Below the pieces are notes generated by a model. The model saw nothing but the letters and a program-made list of their open reading frames with translations. It ran no database searches and was not told the DNA's origin. A DNA stretch of 64,000 nt, from positions 1,798,001 to 1,862,000 of the forward strand of contig NZ_FNSZ01000001.1 of assembly GCF_900105245.1 (NCBI RefSeq), written 5' to 3'. The DNA comes from Streptomyces sp. 1222.5. Its GTDB lineage: Bacteria > Actinomycetota > Actinomycetes > Streptomycetales > Streptomycetaceae. Position numbers and translations under genes: made by a program. Positions 1 through 8,765 of this stretch are shown here, one piece after another. Every line of letters begins with the position of its first letter. The stretch's first letter is position 1.

Positions 1-1708
1 GGACGAACTCTCCGCGCTGCGGTTCGGTCCGGCGCTGGTGACCAAGTCGCTGGCCGTCTACTTCCCCGAACACTTCCTGCCCGTCTACTCCACCGAACAC
101 CTGCGGCGGTTCCTGATCCTGCTCGGCGGCACGGCGGAAGCCGATGCGCCTGCCTGGCGCAGCAATCGCAGGCTCCTCGAACTCATCCGGTCGCGCACCG
201 AGTTCGAGGGCTGGAGCAGGCACGAAGTGATGACGTTCCTCTACCAGGACTTCGACCCACGTCCCCGGCAACGCACGATCTGGAAAATCGCTCCTGGCGA
301 GCGCGGGCGGCTCTGGGGCGAGTGCCGCGACGGCGACTTCATCTGCGTGGGCTGGGACGAACTGGGTGACCTGGGCCAGTACCGGAGCGACACAGAACTC
401 AAGGACGCCCTTGACAGGGGATATCCCGGCGGCAGCGGCGGCAGTCTGAACACGGCACGCCGCCTCCTCGCCTTCCGGGATCTGGAGCCGGGCGACCGGA
501 TCGTCGCCAACCGCGGGCTCGACGAGATCCTGGCCACCGGCACTGTCACCGCGAGCTACCAGTTCCTTCCGGATCGACCGGAGTACCAGCACATCGTCCC
601 GGTGAAGTGGGACCTATCCCACGCACAGAGACTGCCCAAGCCCCAGCGCGGTTGGCGGTCCACCTTCGCCAGGGTCGACCCGGCCACCTTCGCCAGGTTC
701 ACCATGCGGCCATCCGGCATCGCTCGGGACGCCCGTCCGGTGGTGTCGAGCACGCCCGTCGACCTGCCCGACGACGTGCAGGCGGTCATGAACGCCCTCG
801 ATCGCAAGGGCCAGGTCATCCTGCACGGACCGCCCGGCACCGGCAAGACGCGGCTCGCCCTCGGTGCCGCGCTCGCCCTGGCCGGCCGCGCGGACGTACT
901 CGACGGTTCGGAGCCGGAGCGACGTACTCGGGCGCAGGCCGAGGTGCTGAGCGGTGACCGGGTCCGGCTGGTCACCTTCCATCCCTCGTACGGATACGAG
1001 GACTTCGTCGAAGGCTTCAAGCCCGACCTCGACGCAAAGAGTTCCGGGCTCACCCTCGCCCTCGCGGACGGCTTGTTCCACTCGCTCTGCAAACGCGCCG
1101 CCGGCCATCCCGACCAGACCTTCCTCCTGATCATCGACGAGATCAACCGGGGCGACCTGCCGAGGATCTTCGGTGAGCTGATCACGCTCCTCGAACTCGA
1201 CAAACGGAACCTGTCTGTCGACCTGCCGGTCAGCAAGCGCAGCTTCTCCGTGCCGCCGAACGTCCGGATCATCGGCACGATGAACACGGCCGACCGGAGC
1301 ATCAGCCATCTGGACGCCGCGGTACGCCGCCGCTTCGCCTTCCTGTCCGTGGGTCCCGACCCGGACGCCGTGTCGGGAACGGTCGGCCCGCTCGACCTGG
1401 CGGCCTTCTTCGAGTCTCTCAACAGCCGCATCGCCCACCACCTGGACGCCGACCACCAGATCGGGCACGCCTACCTGATGCGCGACGGAGAGCCGATCGC
1501 CACCGAGGAGGACCTGGCGGCCGCCTTCCACCACGAGGTGGTGCCCCTCCTGGAGGACTACTGTCTCGGCCGCGCGGACCTGCTCCACCGCGTCCTCGGT
1601 GTCCTGGTCGACCAGGACACCGGGCGGCCCGTGCTCATGTCTCCTCAGGACCTCGCCGATGCGCTGGCCACCGAATTCACCAGCGACACGACGGGCCCTG
1701 ATGCCTGA
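1..1708 (+). CDS. McrB-like AAA+ GTPase with EVE-like domain, 5' truncated
   Basis: The reading frame is open from base 2, so the true start lies upstream of the window; the GTG at 38 is only the first internal candidate. After about 80 residues comes a PUA/EVE-like segment (roughly bases 270-700, beginning IWKIAPGERGRLW), a fold known to read modified bases. An McrB-type AAA+ domain follows: Walker A GPPGTGKT near 829, Walker B LLIIDEINRG near 1126, and the MNTADRS signature of McrB GTPases near 1279. McrB proteins assemble as GTP-driven rings that translocate DNA for the McrC nuclease. The next gene overlaps by 8 bases and is McrC-like, so this is the motor and reader half of a modification-dependent restriction system. 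The family assignment is secure; the EVE call rests on sequence pattern. Confidence 0.9.
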   Translation, partial: DELSALRFGPALVTKSLAVYFPEHFLPVYSTEHLRRFLILLGGTAEADAPAWRSNRRLLELIRSRTEFEGWSRHEVMTFLYQDFDPRPRQRTIWKIAPGERGRLWGECRDGDFICVGWDELGDLGQYRSDTELKDALDRGYPGGSGGSLNTARRLLAFRDLEPGDRIVANRGLDEILATGTVTASYQFLPDRPEYQHIVPVKWDLSHAQRLPKPQRGWRSTFARVDPATFARFTMRPSGIARDARPVVSSTPVDLPDDVQAVMNALDRKGQVILHGPPGTGKTRLALGAALALAGRADVLDGSEPERRTRAQAEVLSGDRVRLVTFHPSYGYEDFVEGFKPDLDAKSSGLTLALADGLFHSLCKRAAGHPDQTFLLIIDEINRGDLPRIFGELITLLELDKRNLSVDLPVSKRSFSVPPNVRIIGTMNTADRSISHLDAAVRRRFAFLSVGPDPDAVSGTVGPLDLAAFFESLNSRIAHHLDADHQIGHAYLMRDGEPIATEEDLAAAFHHEVVPLLEDYCLGRADLLHRVLGVLVDQDTGRPVLMSPQDLADALATEFTSDTTGPDA

Positions 1709-2942
1709 CCGCCGCCCAGAGGTCCGGCTCGGCGAGTACGAGTCCGCCGAGCTGGCCTCCGACCAGCTCACCGCCCGTGATCTCGACCGGCTCTACGCCC
1801 TGCAGGCACGAGGCTGTCTGACCCTGACCACAGCCCGAGCGGGTTGGCGGCTCAAGGCCGACGCCACCGTCGGCGTAGTGACCCTGGACCGGGTACGGCT
1901 GGTCATCAAACCGAAGTTCGCGATCCCGGGCGAGCAGCTCATGGCGTGGCTCGCCTACGCGCTCCACACCACCGTCCCGACGGCGGCCAGGCGCTGGTCC
2001 AGCTCCCCTGACGGCTACGCCGACCTCGTGGCCTCGGCCCTGCTGGAGGAGTGCGAGAAGCTCCTGCGGGAGGGATTGCGTCGGGACTACGTGCGCCGTC
2101 AGAGCCTCCAGCCGGTACTGCGCGGGCGCCTGGACGTCGCCGCGCAGGTCACCCGCCGCTTCGGGCAACTGGACCAACTGCATGTCCGCGCCTTCGACAG
2201 AGAGGCCGACATCGGGGACAACCGCATACTCGGGACGGCGTTGAAGGCAGCGCTCAGCCTGTCGACCGACGCCGGACTGGCCCGCCGCCTGCACGACGTC
2301 GCCGACGCGTTCCCGCACTCCGGCACGCCAGCCGCCGCGTTGCGCGTCCTCGAGCGCACCCAGTACACGCGCCTCAACGCCCGCTATCGGGCTGCCCACA
2401 CGTGGGCCCGCTTGCTGTTGCACGGCGGAGGCCCGAACGACCTGCTGACCGACCACGACTCTACGGCAGGCGGCCTCCTACTGACCATGCCCGCCCTCTG
2501 GGAAGCCGTCGTCCGGCGGCTCGCCACCGAGGCAGTCGCCCCGCAGGGCGGACGCCCCGTCCCCAGCAACGGAAAGACCGGCATCACCGTCCGCGGCGAC
2601 CTCGGCAGCGCCTCGACGTTCCGCCCCGACATGCTGCTCAGCCTGCCCGGCCCCGGCACGCACCAGCACGCCCTGCTGCCCGTCGACGCCAAGTACAAGC
2701 GCTACGACCGCCACGGCGTGAGCGCGGGCGACATCCACCAGCTCCTCACCTACAGCGCCGGCTACACCCCGGTCAACGCGCCGCGTGCAGTCATCGTCCA
2801 TCCCCAGCCGGGAGGATACGCCCAACGCACCCTTCAGGTCGGGAGTCCTCAACGCGGTCTGGGCGTCATCCACGTGCTCGGCATCGACACACACGCCCCA
2901 CCGGAGCAGGCGGGCGCGTGGATGCGCACCGCGCTGCCATGA
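1701..2942 (+). CDS. McrC-like nuclease subunit
   Basis: This 413-residue protein starts at ATG 1701, eight bases inside the preceding mcrB-like gene, so the two are translationally coupled. The C-terminal half carries a PD-(D/E)XK nuclease core, with RPDMLL near 2617 followed by VDAKYK near 2682, as in McrC endonuclease subunits. The N-terminal half is the McrC scaffold that docks on the McrB ring. With its partner it should cut DNA carrying the modification that the upstream reader recognises. An in-frame ORF begins upstream at 1599, but only the 1701 start respects the overlap. It ends 51 bases before a convergent TerA/TerD-like gene. Confidence 0.88.
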   Translation: MPDRRPEVRLGEYESAELASDQLTARDLDRLYALQARGCLTLTTARAGWRLKADATVGVVTLDRVRLVIKPKFAIPGEQLMAWLAYALHTTVPTAARRWSSSPDGYADLVASALLEECEKLLREGLRRDYVRRQSLQPVLRGRLDVAAQVTRRFGQLDQLHVRAFDREADIGDNRILGTALKAALSLSTDAGLARRLHDVADAFPHSGTPAAALRVLERTQYTRLNARYRAAHTWARLLLHGGGPNDLLTDHDSTAGGLLLTMPALWEAVVRRLATEAVAPQGGRPVPSNGKTGITVRGDLGSASTFRPDMLLSLPGPGTHQHALLPVDAKYKRYDRHGVSAGDIHQLLTYSAGYTPVNAPRAVIVHPQPGGYAQRTLQVGSPQRGLGVIHVLGIDTHAPPEQAGAWMRTALP

Positions 2943-2993
2943 GGTGGCCGCAGCGGACGGCTCGGCCAGAACCCATGCCGGACCGGGACCGGC

Positions 2994-3668
2994 TCACAGC
3001 GGCGGCTTGCTGCCCGGCACCCAGTCGAAGCCGAAGCCGTATGCCTTGTCGATGAGCAGCTGGTTCGGCAGCCACGGCTGGGCCGTGAACCAGCGGACCT
3101 CGCGTCGGAGTTCGAGTGTGTCCTGCCCCGGGGTCAGCAGCGCTATGGCGCATGCGGTGACGCCGGCCGGGGAGTCGTCGAGGTGGATGCGCCAGGTGCC
3201 GCTAGGTGCGCTGACGGTGACGACGCCTCCGAGTGTCCGGAAGTCCGCCGCGCCCTCGTAGATGTACACATAGACGAGGAGTTTGGTGAACTCGCGGCGG
3301 TGCTCGAGGCTGATACGAAGAGTTTCCCCGTCGGAGGTCTCGCCGGTCCGGTCGTCCTGGTCGATGCTGACGTAGGGCCAGGCGTCGAGACTCCCCCACT
3401 CCTCACCGAGGGGCTGTACAGCGGCGCCCATTCCGTCGCGGGTGAGGACCATGCAGCCCAGATCGAGGTCGGCCTCCGAGGCGACCGACCAATTGAGGTT
3501 CACCTGAAGGATGCCCCGGCCCGCGATCTGAGCGCGCGGCGTCTGCTTGGTGAGGTCCACGGTGCGCATCCGCGATTCCCGCGGGCGTCGCTCCGCGGGC
3601 TCAGGTTGGACGGGCGCCGCTCCTCGGCCCAGCTGGATGACCCCTCGCTGCCTTGTGTCACCGCTCAT
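2994..3668 (-). CDS. TerA/TerD-family stress protein
   Basis: The 224-residue product contains one Ter-type beta-sandwich domain (about residues 40-170): the segment with DLDLGCMV, then DQDDRTGETSDGE and VYVYIYEGA, aligns with the calcium-binding core of TerD/TerA proteins. The first 35 residues are basic and probably disordered. TerA/D proteins are linked to tellurite, phage and colicin resistance phenotypes and are often found beside vWA-PP2C-kinase modules, which is the case here. The ATG at 3668 is preceded by a strong GGGGAGGG. It is transcribed away from the downstream operon and shares its upstream region, which holds a perfect palindrome inside the candidate promoter. A domain of the Ter superfamily is likely; I cannot decide between TerA and TerD. 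Confidence 0.75.
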   Translation of the reverse strand: MSGDTRQRGVIQLGRGAAPVQPEPAERRPRESRMRTVDLTKQTPRAQIAGRGILQVNLNWSVASEADLDLGCMVLTRDGMGAAVQPLGEEWGSLDAWPYVSIDQDDRTGETSDGETLRISLEHRREFTKLLVYVYIYEGAADFRTLGGVVTVSAPSGTWRIHLDDSPAGVTACAIALLTPGQDTLELRREVRWFTAQPWLPNQLLIDKAYGFGFDWVPGSKPPL

Positions 3669-3683
3669 CGCAGCCCTCCCCTT

Positions 3684-3713
3684 ACATCACCGATCGATAT
3701 CGATCGTTCTCAA
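3684..3713 (-). promoter_or_regulatory. Candidate terA/D promoter with palindromic operator
   Basis: On the minus strand TTGAGA (3713-3708) and TGATGT (3689-3684) are separated by 18 bases. Sixteen of these are the perfect palindrome CGATCGATATCGATCG (3691-3706). An operator lying exactly between -35 and -10 is classic repressor placement. The predicted transcript start would fall close to the ribosome binding site, so the exact -10 is uncertain. Confidence 0.45.
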
Positions 3714-3886
3714 CACGCCGGATCGACCGTGTGATTCTCACCTATTGTTGCGTCAGCAGTGAAGAAGGTGTGAACATTGTAGGCACCATGTTTGTTGACA
3801 CGCAGGCGTGAGCGTCAAGGCACTGCCGCGCCGACGGTCACATGGATCTGCACAGATGGCCCGGTATCACCGGGCAGGGGTAGGGA

Positions 3887-5377
3887 ATGTTCGCGGGGAC
3901 TCAAATCGACAGCGGGGTGGCGGCACGTCACCTCGACGACATGGCGCAGGAACCGTTGCTCGCGCCGCGCGCCGACGAACTGCGCGCGCTGGCCAAGGCA
4001 CTGGACTCCAACGACGCGGAGGCCCTCGACCCGTGGGCCGACCTCGATCTGATGGGGCATTTCGCACGGCCCGAGAGCATCGCCGAGACCTCGGAGGAGA
4101 GCCGCCGCACTCGGTTCAACTCCCTGCTCGACGTGGTTCTCGGCGCCCTGGTCTTCCTGCCCCTGCTCTTCACGTGGTTCGGACTCTGGCAGGCCTCGAG
4201 CGCGTACGGAGCACTCACCGGTGACGACCCCAAGGCGGCCGGCCGGCCCTTTCTGCAGCTGTGGCAGTCCGGGTTCGACGGACACCTGGGCGACGTGTTC
4301 CGGTTCGGGCACGTCGCTGTGACGGGCTGCGTTGCGCTGGGGATGCTGTTCGTCCTCACGGCGGTCCACGGCTACCGTCGCACCGCCGCCGAACGAGGCG
4401 AGGAGCAGGCGCGCCACCGCACCCAGGCAGTCCTCGCACGCCTCACCCCGGTCCTGACAGGCGCTCAGCTCTGCCTCAATCGGCATCGTGTCGCTTCCCC
4501 TCAGCGCTTCGCGGCGGAGCTCAACTCGGCGGCCGGACGACTCCAGCGCATGCACTCCAAGGCCATCGCCACGCAGGAGGAACTCACTCGCGCCGCGGAA
4601 CTCGTCGGCGAGGCCATGGACAAGGCAGAGCAGCGCCTCTCCCAGGCCGAGGCGTACGTGCGGCCGATCGAGCAAGTGGTCAAGCAGATCGAGGAAACCG
4701 TCCGGAACAGTGGAACGGCCCTTCAGACCGCCGTCCAGGATCTCGCCGACCCGGTGACACAGGCGGGACGGCAGCTGGCCGACGCGGTCAGCGGTCAGAC
4801 CGGCGTGCTCGACAAGGCGCTGGAAGACCTGCGAGCGGCCGGCGACGCAATGCGCGACGTGCTATCTCGTGCCGCAGACCGACTGGAGTCGGCAGTGGGC
4901 GACAACGGCGACCGTGTCCGCGGCGCGCTGTCCGACGCGGCCCAGCAGGTCGAGGACTCCCTGACCGTACTGGCGGCCTCGCAGCGCGGGTTCACCACGG
5001 GCATCGAGGTCGTCTCCGACGTCAACGGCCGACTGCTCGACGACCTCGGCGCAGTAGCCGAGCGCTCCAGCGAGGCCGCAGAGTCGTCACGCGAGGCCCT
5101 GCTCGGCATCGAGGCCCGCAGCCGTGCCCTGCACGATGCCGCCGACCGCTTCGCGAGCGTCACCGACGCCTTGGCGCGGGCGCTCAGCGAGACGGAAACC
5201 GCGCGAGCCGACGTGGCTTCGGCACGAGCGGACGCGGAGGCGGCACGAGCCGACGCCGAGGCAGCGCGACTCGGAGCCGAGGCGGCCCAGCGGCGCGCCG
5301 CGGATGAACTGCGGCGCGCGGAGGAGGAGCTGCGGCAGGCGAAGGAGCTGCAGGCCGGGATCGGATCGGCACGGTGA
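3887..5377 (+). CDS. Two-TM membrane protein with long coiled coil (ZorA-like architecture)
   Basis: This 496-residue protein starts at ATG 3887 after GGGGTAGGG. About 80 cytoplasm-like residues precede two hydrophobic helices (about 80-101 and 142-162). The remaining 330 residues are almost continuous alpha-helical coiled coil, rich in A, E, R, D and Q, ending in a repeated ARADAEAARADAEA stretch. This arrangement of short membrane unit plus long cytoplasmic tail resembles ZorA, the MotA/TolQ-like stator of Zorya defence. The next gene encodes a small one-TM protein with a membrane aspartate, as a MotB/ExbD/ZorB partner would. Only two TM helices are visible and no clear MotA motif is seen, so the homology is an inference from architecture and gene order. 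Alternatively it could be a scaffold or sensor for the downstream vWA-phosphatase-kinase module. Confidence 0.6.
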   Translation: MFAGTQIDSGVAARHLDDMAQEPLLAPRADELRALAKALDSNDAEALDPWADLDLMGHFARPESIAETSEESRRTRFNSLLDVVLGALVFLPLLFTWFGLWQASSAYGALTGDDPKAAGRPFLQLWQSGFDGHLGDVFRFGHVAVTGCVALGMLFVLTAVHGYRRTAAERGEEQARHRTQAVLARLTPVLTGAQLCLNRHRVASPQRFAAELNSAAGRLQRMHSKAIATQEELTRAAELVGEAMDKAEQRLSQAEAYVRPIEQVVKQIEETVRNSGTALQTAVQDLADPVTQAGRQLADAVSGQTGVLDKALEDLRAAGDAMRDVLSRAADRLESAVGDNGDRVRGALSDAAQQVEDSLTVLAASQRGFTTGIEVVSDVNGRLLDDLGAVAERSSEAAESSREALLGIEARSRALHDAADRFASVTDALARALSETETARADVASARADAEAARADAEAARLGAEAAQRRAADELRRAEEELRQAKELQAGIGSAR

Positions 5378-5871
5378 GCCCTCGCAAGCCGAGCTTCAGG
5401 TTCAACCCTCTGCACCTTGCCGGGTGGCTCTTCGCCGACATGCTGCTCGTCCTTGCTCTGGTGTCCATGGGCGACCGAGGGGATCCGCTGGCGGCGGCCC
5501 AAGCCGCCGCGCATCCCTCCCCGTCGGCCGACGGCAAGCCGTCGCCCAAGCCGAGCCCGAGACCGACGGGGCCGCGTTCCGTGGAGCGCAAGCCGGTCAA
5601 GCTCCATGTGGCGGCGCTGCCGGGTGACACCTCGCGGATGGTGAAGGAGCTGCGCGCTGCCACCGCCCGGTACAAGGCACGCGACGCGGCCTTCGTGCTG
5701 ACCTTCGGACAGGCCCACGAACCCACTGATGGTCAGGCATACGCCCGCGACATCAACAAGTCCCTGCACAAGGCGCGCCCGCACATGTTCAGCGACGCCA
5801 CGACACGGGACTTCTGGAACGGCGGCGCTTCCGGCGCGGCCGACCTGGAGATCTACTTCTACACCCGGTGA
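5374..5871 (+). CDS. Small one-TM protein with membrane Asp (ZorB/MotB-like)
   Basis: The 165-residue product starts at GTG 5374, overlapping the previous stop codon in GTGA. A single N-terminal helix (about residues 14-32, GWLFADMLLVLALVSM) contains one aspartate (Asp22), placed like the proton-carrying aspartate of MotB and ExbD. A Pro/Ser/Lys-rich linker (about 45-75) leads to a small exported or periplasm-facing domain (75-165) ending EIYFYTR. This domain could be a shrunken OmpA/MotB-like fold, but I cannot confirm peptidoglycan-binding residues. Together with the preceding coiled-coil protein it suggests an ion-driven membrane complex feeding the Ter-type signalling genes. The function is inferred. 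Confidence 0.55.
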   Translation: MSPRKPSFRFNPLHLAGWLFADMLLVLALVSMGDRGDPLAAAQAAAHPSPSADGKPSPKPSPRPTGPRSVERKPVKLHVAALPGDTSRMVKELRAATARYKARDAAFVLTFGQAHEPTDGQAYARDINKSLHKARPHMFSDATTRDFWNGGASGAADLEIYFYTR

Positions 5872-5916
5872 CGGCCAAGCCGTCTTCAGGCCGTTTTCTT
5901 GAGCTCAGGAGAGTCC

Positions 5917-6582
5917 ATGCAGATCCTTCCCTTCTACATGGTGTGTGACGAGTCCGGTTCCATGGCCGGAGGTGGCGTGGACGCCATCAACTCGGCGCTG
6001 CCCGACCTGCACCAGGAGATCAGCACCAACCCGAGCGTCGCGGACAAGACCCGCTTCGCGCTGATCGGATTCTCCACGCAGGCCTCCGTGCTTCAGCCGC
6101 TCGCCGACCTGAGCGAGCTGACGCAACTGCCGTCCCTGACGGCCGGCGGAGTCACCTCTTTCGGAGCCGCCTTCCGCCTGCTGAAGAACACCATCGAGAG
6201 GGACGTCGCGGAGCTGAAGGCCGAAGGCCACGACGTCTACAGGCCGGTGGTCTTCTTCCTCTCCGACGGCATCCCCACGGACGAGGGCTGGCGTACCGAC
6301 CTCAAGGAACTCAATTCGTTCCGCTATGCGCCGAAGATCATCGCGTTCGGGATCAGTGACGCCGAACCAGCCACCATCACGGAGGTGGCCAACTTCAAGG
6401 CGTTCATCCAGCAGGATGAATCGATCTCCCCTGCCATGGCAATCAGGGAGTTCGCTTCGAGCCTTACCCGCTCCATTGTGAGTTCTGCGACCAGCATGGC
6501 CGCCCAGGGCGGTGAGGGCTTCGAGCTCCAGGTCGAGGAGCAGATCACCGGTTTCTCGAAGCTCTCCCTGGACAAGCTGTGA
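5917..6582 (+). CDS. TerY-like von Willebrand A domain protein
   Basis: The product is 221 residues, the usual TerY length. The ATG at 5917 follows GGAGAGTCC, which favours it over the in-frame TTG at 5899. It is a single vWA domain: the metal-ion site motif DESGSM is at residues 9-14, a GGVTSFG loop supplies the second metal ligand, and LSDGIPTDEGW is the third. TerY proteins are thought to scaffold Ter complexes and are typically encoded with a PP2C phosphatase and a kinase (the TerY-P triad). That is the order here, and the stop codon overlaps the phosphatase start in GTGA. Cytoplasmic location is expected because there is no signal peptide. Confidence 0.85.
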   Translation: MQILPFYMVCDESGSMAGGGVDAINSALPDLHQEISTNPSVADKTRFALIGFSTQASVLQPLADLSELTQLPSLTAGGVTSFGAAFRLLKNTIERDVAELKAEGHDVYRPVVFFLSDGIPTDEGWRTDLKELNSFRYAPKIIAFGISDAEPATITEVANFKAFIQQDESISPAMAIREFASSLTRSIVSSATSMAAQGGEGFELQVEEQITGFSKLSLDKL

Positions 6583-7718
6583 GCGGCCCGGTGAGTTTCG
6601 AGAAGTCGGGCGACGCAGGGCAGGTCGCTTGGAACGTGGACCAACCCGCCGCCGGCAACGTCGTTGACGCCCACTATGCGACGCTGCCGCCCGAGATGGT
6701 CGCGGACGAGGCGATCTCCCGGTCGCAGGCGAACGAGTCGCCGGCACCGCAGGCCCATGCCCCGGAACGCCCTGTGGCGACCCAGGAGGCCGGGGCCGGC
6801 ATACTGCGCGGAGTACCCGATCACATCGGTCACCGTCCTCCCAGCTATCCGCCGCATCCCTTGTCACGCCCCTCCGTCCGGGACGGGGACGCGTTCGCAG
6901 CAGTCACCCCCGCTGTCCTTCTGGATGGCGCCCGCGTGGGAGCTATCACCGTGCGGGCCACATCGGTGCGTGGGGACTCCCACAACTGGGAGGGAACCTG
7001 TCGCCAGGACGCCATTACTATCACGCGGATCGGTCCCCCGGACGCCGAGATGCTTCTCCTGGCGGTGGCTGATGGGGTCGGCTCAGCCCGCTATTCACAT
7101 ATCGGGTCGCATCGCGTCACACGTCTCACGGCTGAGTACCTGGACCACGAGGCCGAAGGCATCTATGCGGCGCTGTGCGCGCAGAACGAGACCGAACTCT
7201 GCGGACTGGCCAACAAGGCCATCACGGGGGTGGCTCACGAACTGCGAGCCGGTTGGCAGCAAGAGGCCTACCGGAAAAAGCGCGTGCATGTTGACGCCGA
7301 CTACGCGACAACCCTGCACGTTCTGCTCGTCCCCACGGACCCTCGCGTCCGTGAACGCGCCCTGTTCAGCGTGGGCGACGGTGGGCTCTTCGTCCTGGCA
7401 GAGGGCCGCTGGCACCACGTGAATCCCATGGATGACGGCGCCATTCTCGACACCCGAACCGAGGCGCTTCCCCATGCCTACAGCAGCGTGAAGGCTGCCC
7501 TGGTGCCCACCCTGCCGGGCGAGGTTCTCCTCCTCGGCACCGACGGCATCACCAACCCCCTGACACAGAAGGACCCGGGGTTCGCCGACCATCTCGCTGA
7601 CGCCTGGGGCGGCCCTGAAATTCCCTCGCTGTCCGACTTCCTTTGGCAGGCGCAGACACGGGCCAAGTCCTACGACGACGACCGCACCGTCATCTGCGTG
7701 TGGGAGGACGGAGCATGA
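6579..7718 (+). CDS. PP2C-family Ser/Thr phosphatase of the TerY-P triad
   Basis: This 379-residue protein starts at GTG 6579, overlapping the vWA gene stop. The first 120 residues are low-complexity, rich in Pro and Ala. The PP2C domain occupies about 130-378: RQDA and LLAVADGVGSA hold the first metal-binding aspartates, GDGGLF and LLGTDGIT match later motifs, and DDRTVICVW supplies the final aspartate. It should remove phosphates from partners of the adjacent kinase, possibly the TerY-like or membrane proteins. The kinase gene overlaps it by 4 bases, so triad stoichiometry is set by translational coupling. Confidence 0.85.
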   Translation: MSGPVSFEKSGDAGQVAWNVDQPAAGNVVDAHYATLPPEMVADEAISRSQANESPAPQAHAPERPVATQEAGAGILRGVPDHIGHRPPSYPPHPLSRPSVRDGDAFAAVTPAVLLDGARVGAITVRATSVRGDSHNWEGTCRQDAITITRIGPPDAEMLLLAVADGVGSARYSHIGSHRVTRLTAEYLDHEAEGIYAALCAQNETELCGLANKAITGVAHELRAGWQQEAYRKKRVHVDADYATTLHVLLVPTDPRVRERALFSVGDGGLFVLAEGRWHHVNPMDDGAILDTRTEALPHAYSSVKAALVPTLPGEVLLLGTDGITNPLTQKDPGFADHLADAWGGPEIPSLSDFLWQAQTRAKSYDDDRTVICVWEDGA

Positions 7719-8668
7719 GCGCGGAAGACGGTGCGGACATCGCCCGCGCGTCACTCGCTCTACGGGACCGGGTCGGCAGCGGCGGCCAGGGTGATGTGCA
7801 CGCTCTGGCCGACGGGCCGCTGCTCTTCAAGGAGTACAAGAACCCGTCCAAGGTCAACGGTGGCGCCCTCGCAGACTTGGTCGCGTTCCGGCAGAGCCTG
7901 GGCCGGTCCGACCGCAGCCGCCTCGACTCCCTTGCCGCCTGGCCGCTGTGCCGGGTGGTCGAGGGAAATCGAGTGCTCGGCTTCCTGATGCGACGTGCCC
8001 CGTCCGACATGACGTGGTGCACCGCTGCGGGATCCACGAAGCTGCTCGAACTGCAGTATCTGATCAGGCAACCCAAGGTGGCGTGGCAGGAGGTGGTCCA
8101 GCCCACACCGGAGCAGCGCAAAGCGCTGGCCCTGGACTGTGCTGAGGCCATCGGTTGGTTCCACGGCGCCGGGCTCGTGATCGGGGACATCTCTCAGGCC
8201 AACGTCCTGTGGTCACTCACGCCGGAAACCGCCGTCCACTTCCTGGACTGCGACGGCTTTCGACGGGTGGGACGTGCACCCGTGCAGGCCCAGGCCGGGA
8301 CTCCCGACTGGAACGACCCGCTGGTGCCGTCAACTGAAGCATCGGTGGACACGGACGCGTACAAGACCGCTCTCGTGGTCGGGCGCATCCTCGCCCAGGA
8401 GCCGTATGTCACGCCCGGACAGGAGTTGAAGCTCGTCACCGGCTGCCTGAATGACCGCCAGGATGACGCGGTGCGCCGGCTCTTCTCGCAGGCGGCCGGT
8501 GAGCGCGGTACCCGCCCCAGGCCGAGCGAATGGCAGACCGCGTTGAGTGACCGCGGCATGATCAAGCTGACCGCGGCCACCCCCAGGCCCCGGCCCGTCA
8601 TCGACCACACTGTCCTGGACGGGGCGCGGGTCCGCACCTCGATCAGTCTGCGCGCACCAAGGCAGTAG
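7715..8668 (+). CDS. Divergent protein kinase of the TerY-P triad
   Basis: The 317-residue product starts at ATG 7715 in an ATGA overlap with the phosphatase gene. Kinase landmarks are present but altered: a glycine loop VGSGGQGDV (about 20-28), a lysine in LLFKEYKN, VIGDISQANVLW replacing HRDxKPxN yet keeping the catalytic Asp and Asn, and FLDCDGF in place of DFG. The last 80 residues are a small helical tail. Kinases with such DGDxxxxN loops are known as the third member of the TerY-P triad, proposed to couple Ter complexes to DNA processing. A hairpin right after the stop probably ends the five-gene operon. Confidence 0.8.
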   Translation: MSAEDGADIARASLALRDRVGSGGQGDVHALADGPLLFKEYKNPSKVNGGALADLVAFRQSLGRSDRSRLDSLAAWPLCRVVEGNRVLGFLMRRAPSDMTWCTAAGSTKLLELQYLIRQPKVAWQEVVQPTPEQRKALALDCAEAIGWFHGAGLVIGDISQANVLWSLTPETAVHFLDCDGFRRVGRAPVQAQAGTPDWNDPLVPSTEASVDTDAYKTALVVGRILAQEPYVTPGQELKLVTGCLNDRQDDAVRRLFSQAAGERGTRPRPSEWQTALSDRGMIKLTAATPRPRPVIDHTVLDGARVRTSISLRAPRQ

Positions 8669-8673
8669 TGAGA

Positions 8674-8700
8674 CGTCCGGCGCTTCTCCAGCGCCGGACG
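8674..8700 (+). terminator. Hairpin after the kinase gene
   Basis: Perfect 11-base arms CGTCCGGCGCT and AGCGCCGGACG surround a 5-base loop, six bases after the kinase stop. There is no U-tract, which is common in actinomycetes. It separates the triad operon from the second McrBC set. A further inverted repeat, GAAAGGT at 8703-8709 and ACCTTTC at 8727-8733, lies between it and the next gene and may be regulatory. Confidence 0.6.
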
Positions 8701-8765
8701 ACGAAAGGTGTCGGGTGGGCGGCCTAACCTTTCACCCGAGCCGGCTGTTGAGGGGAGCGATCAGC

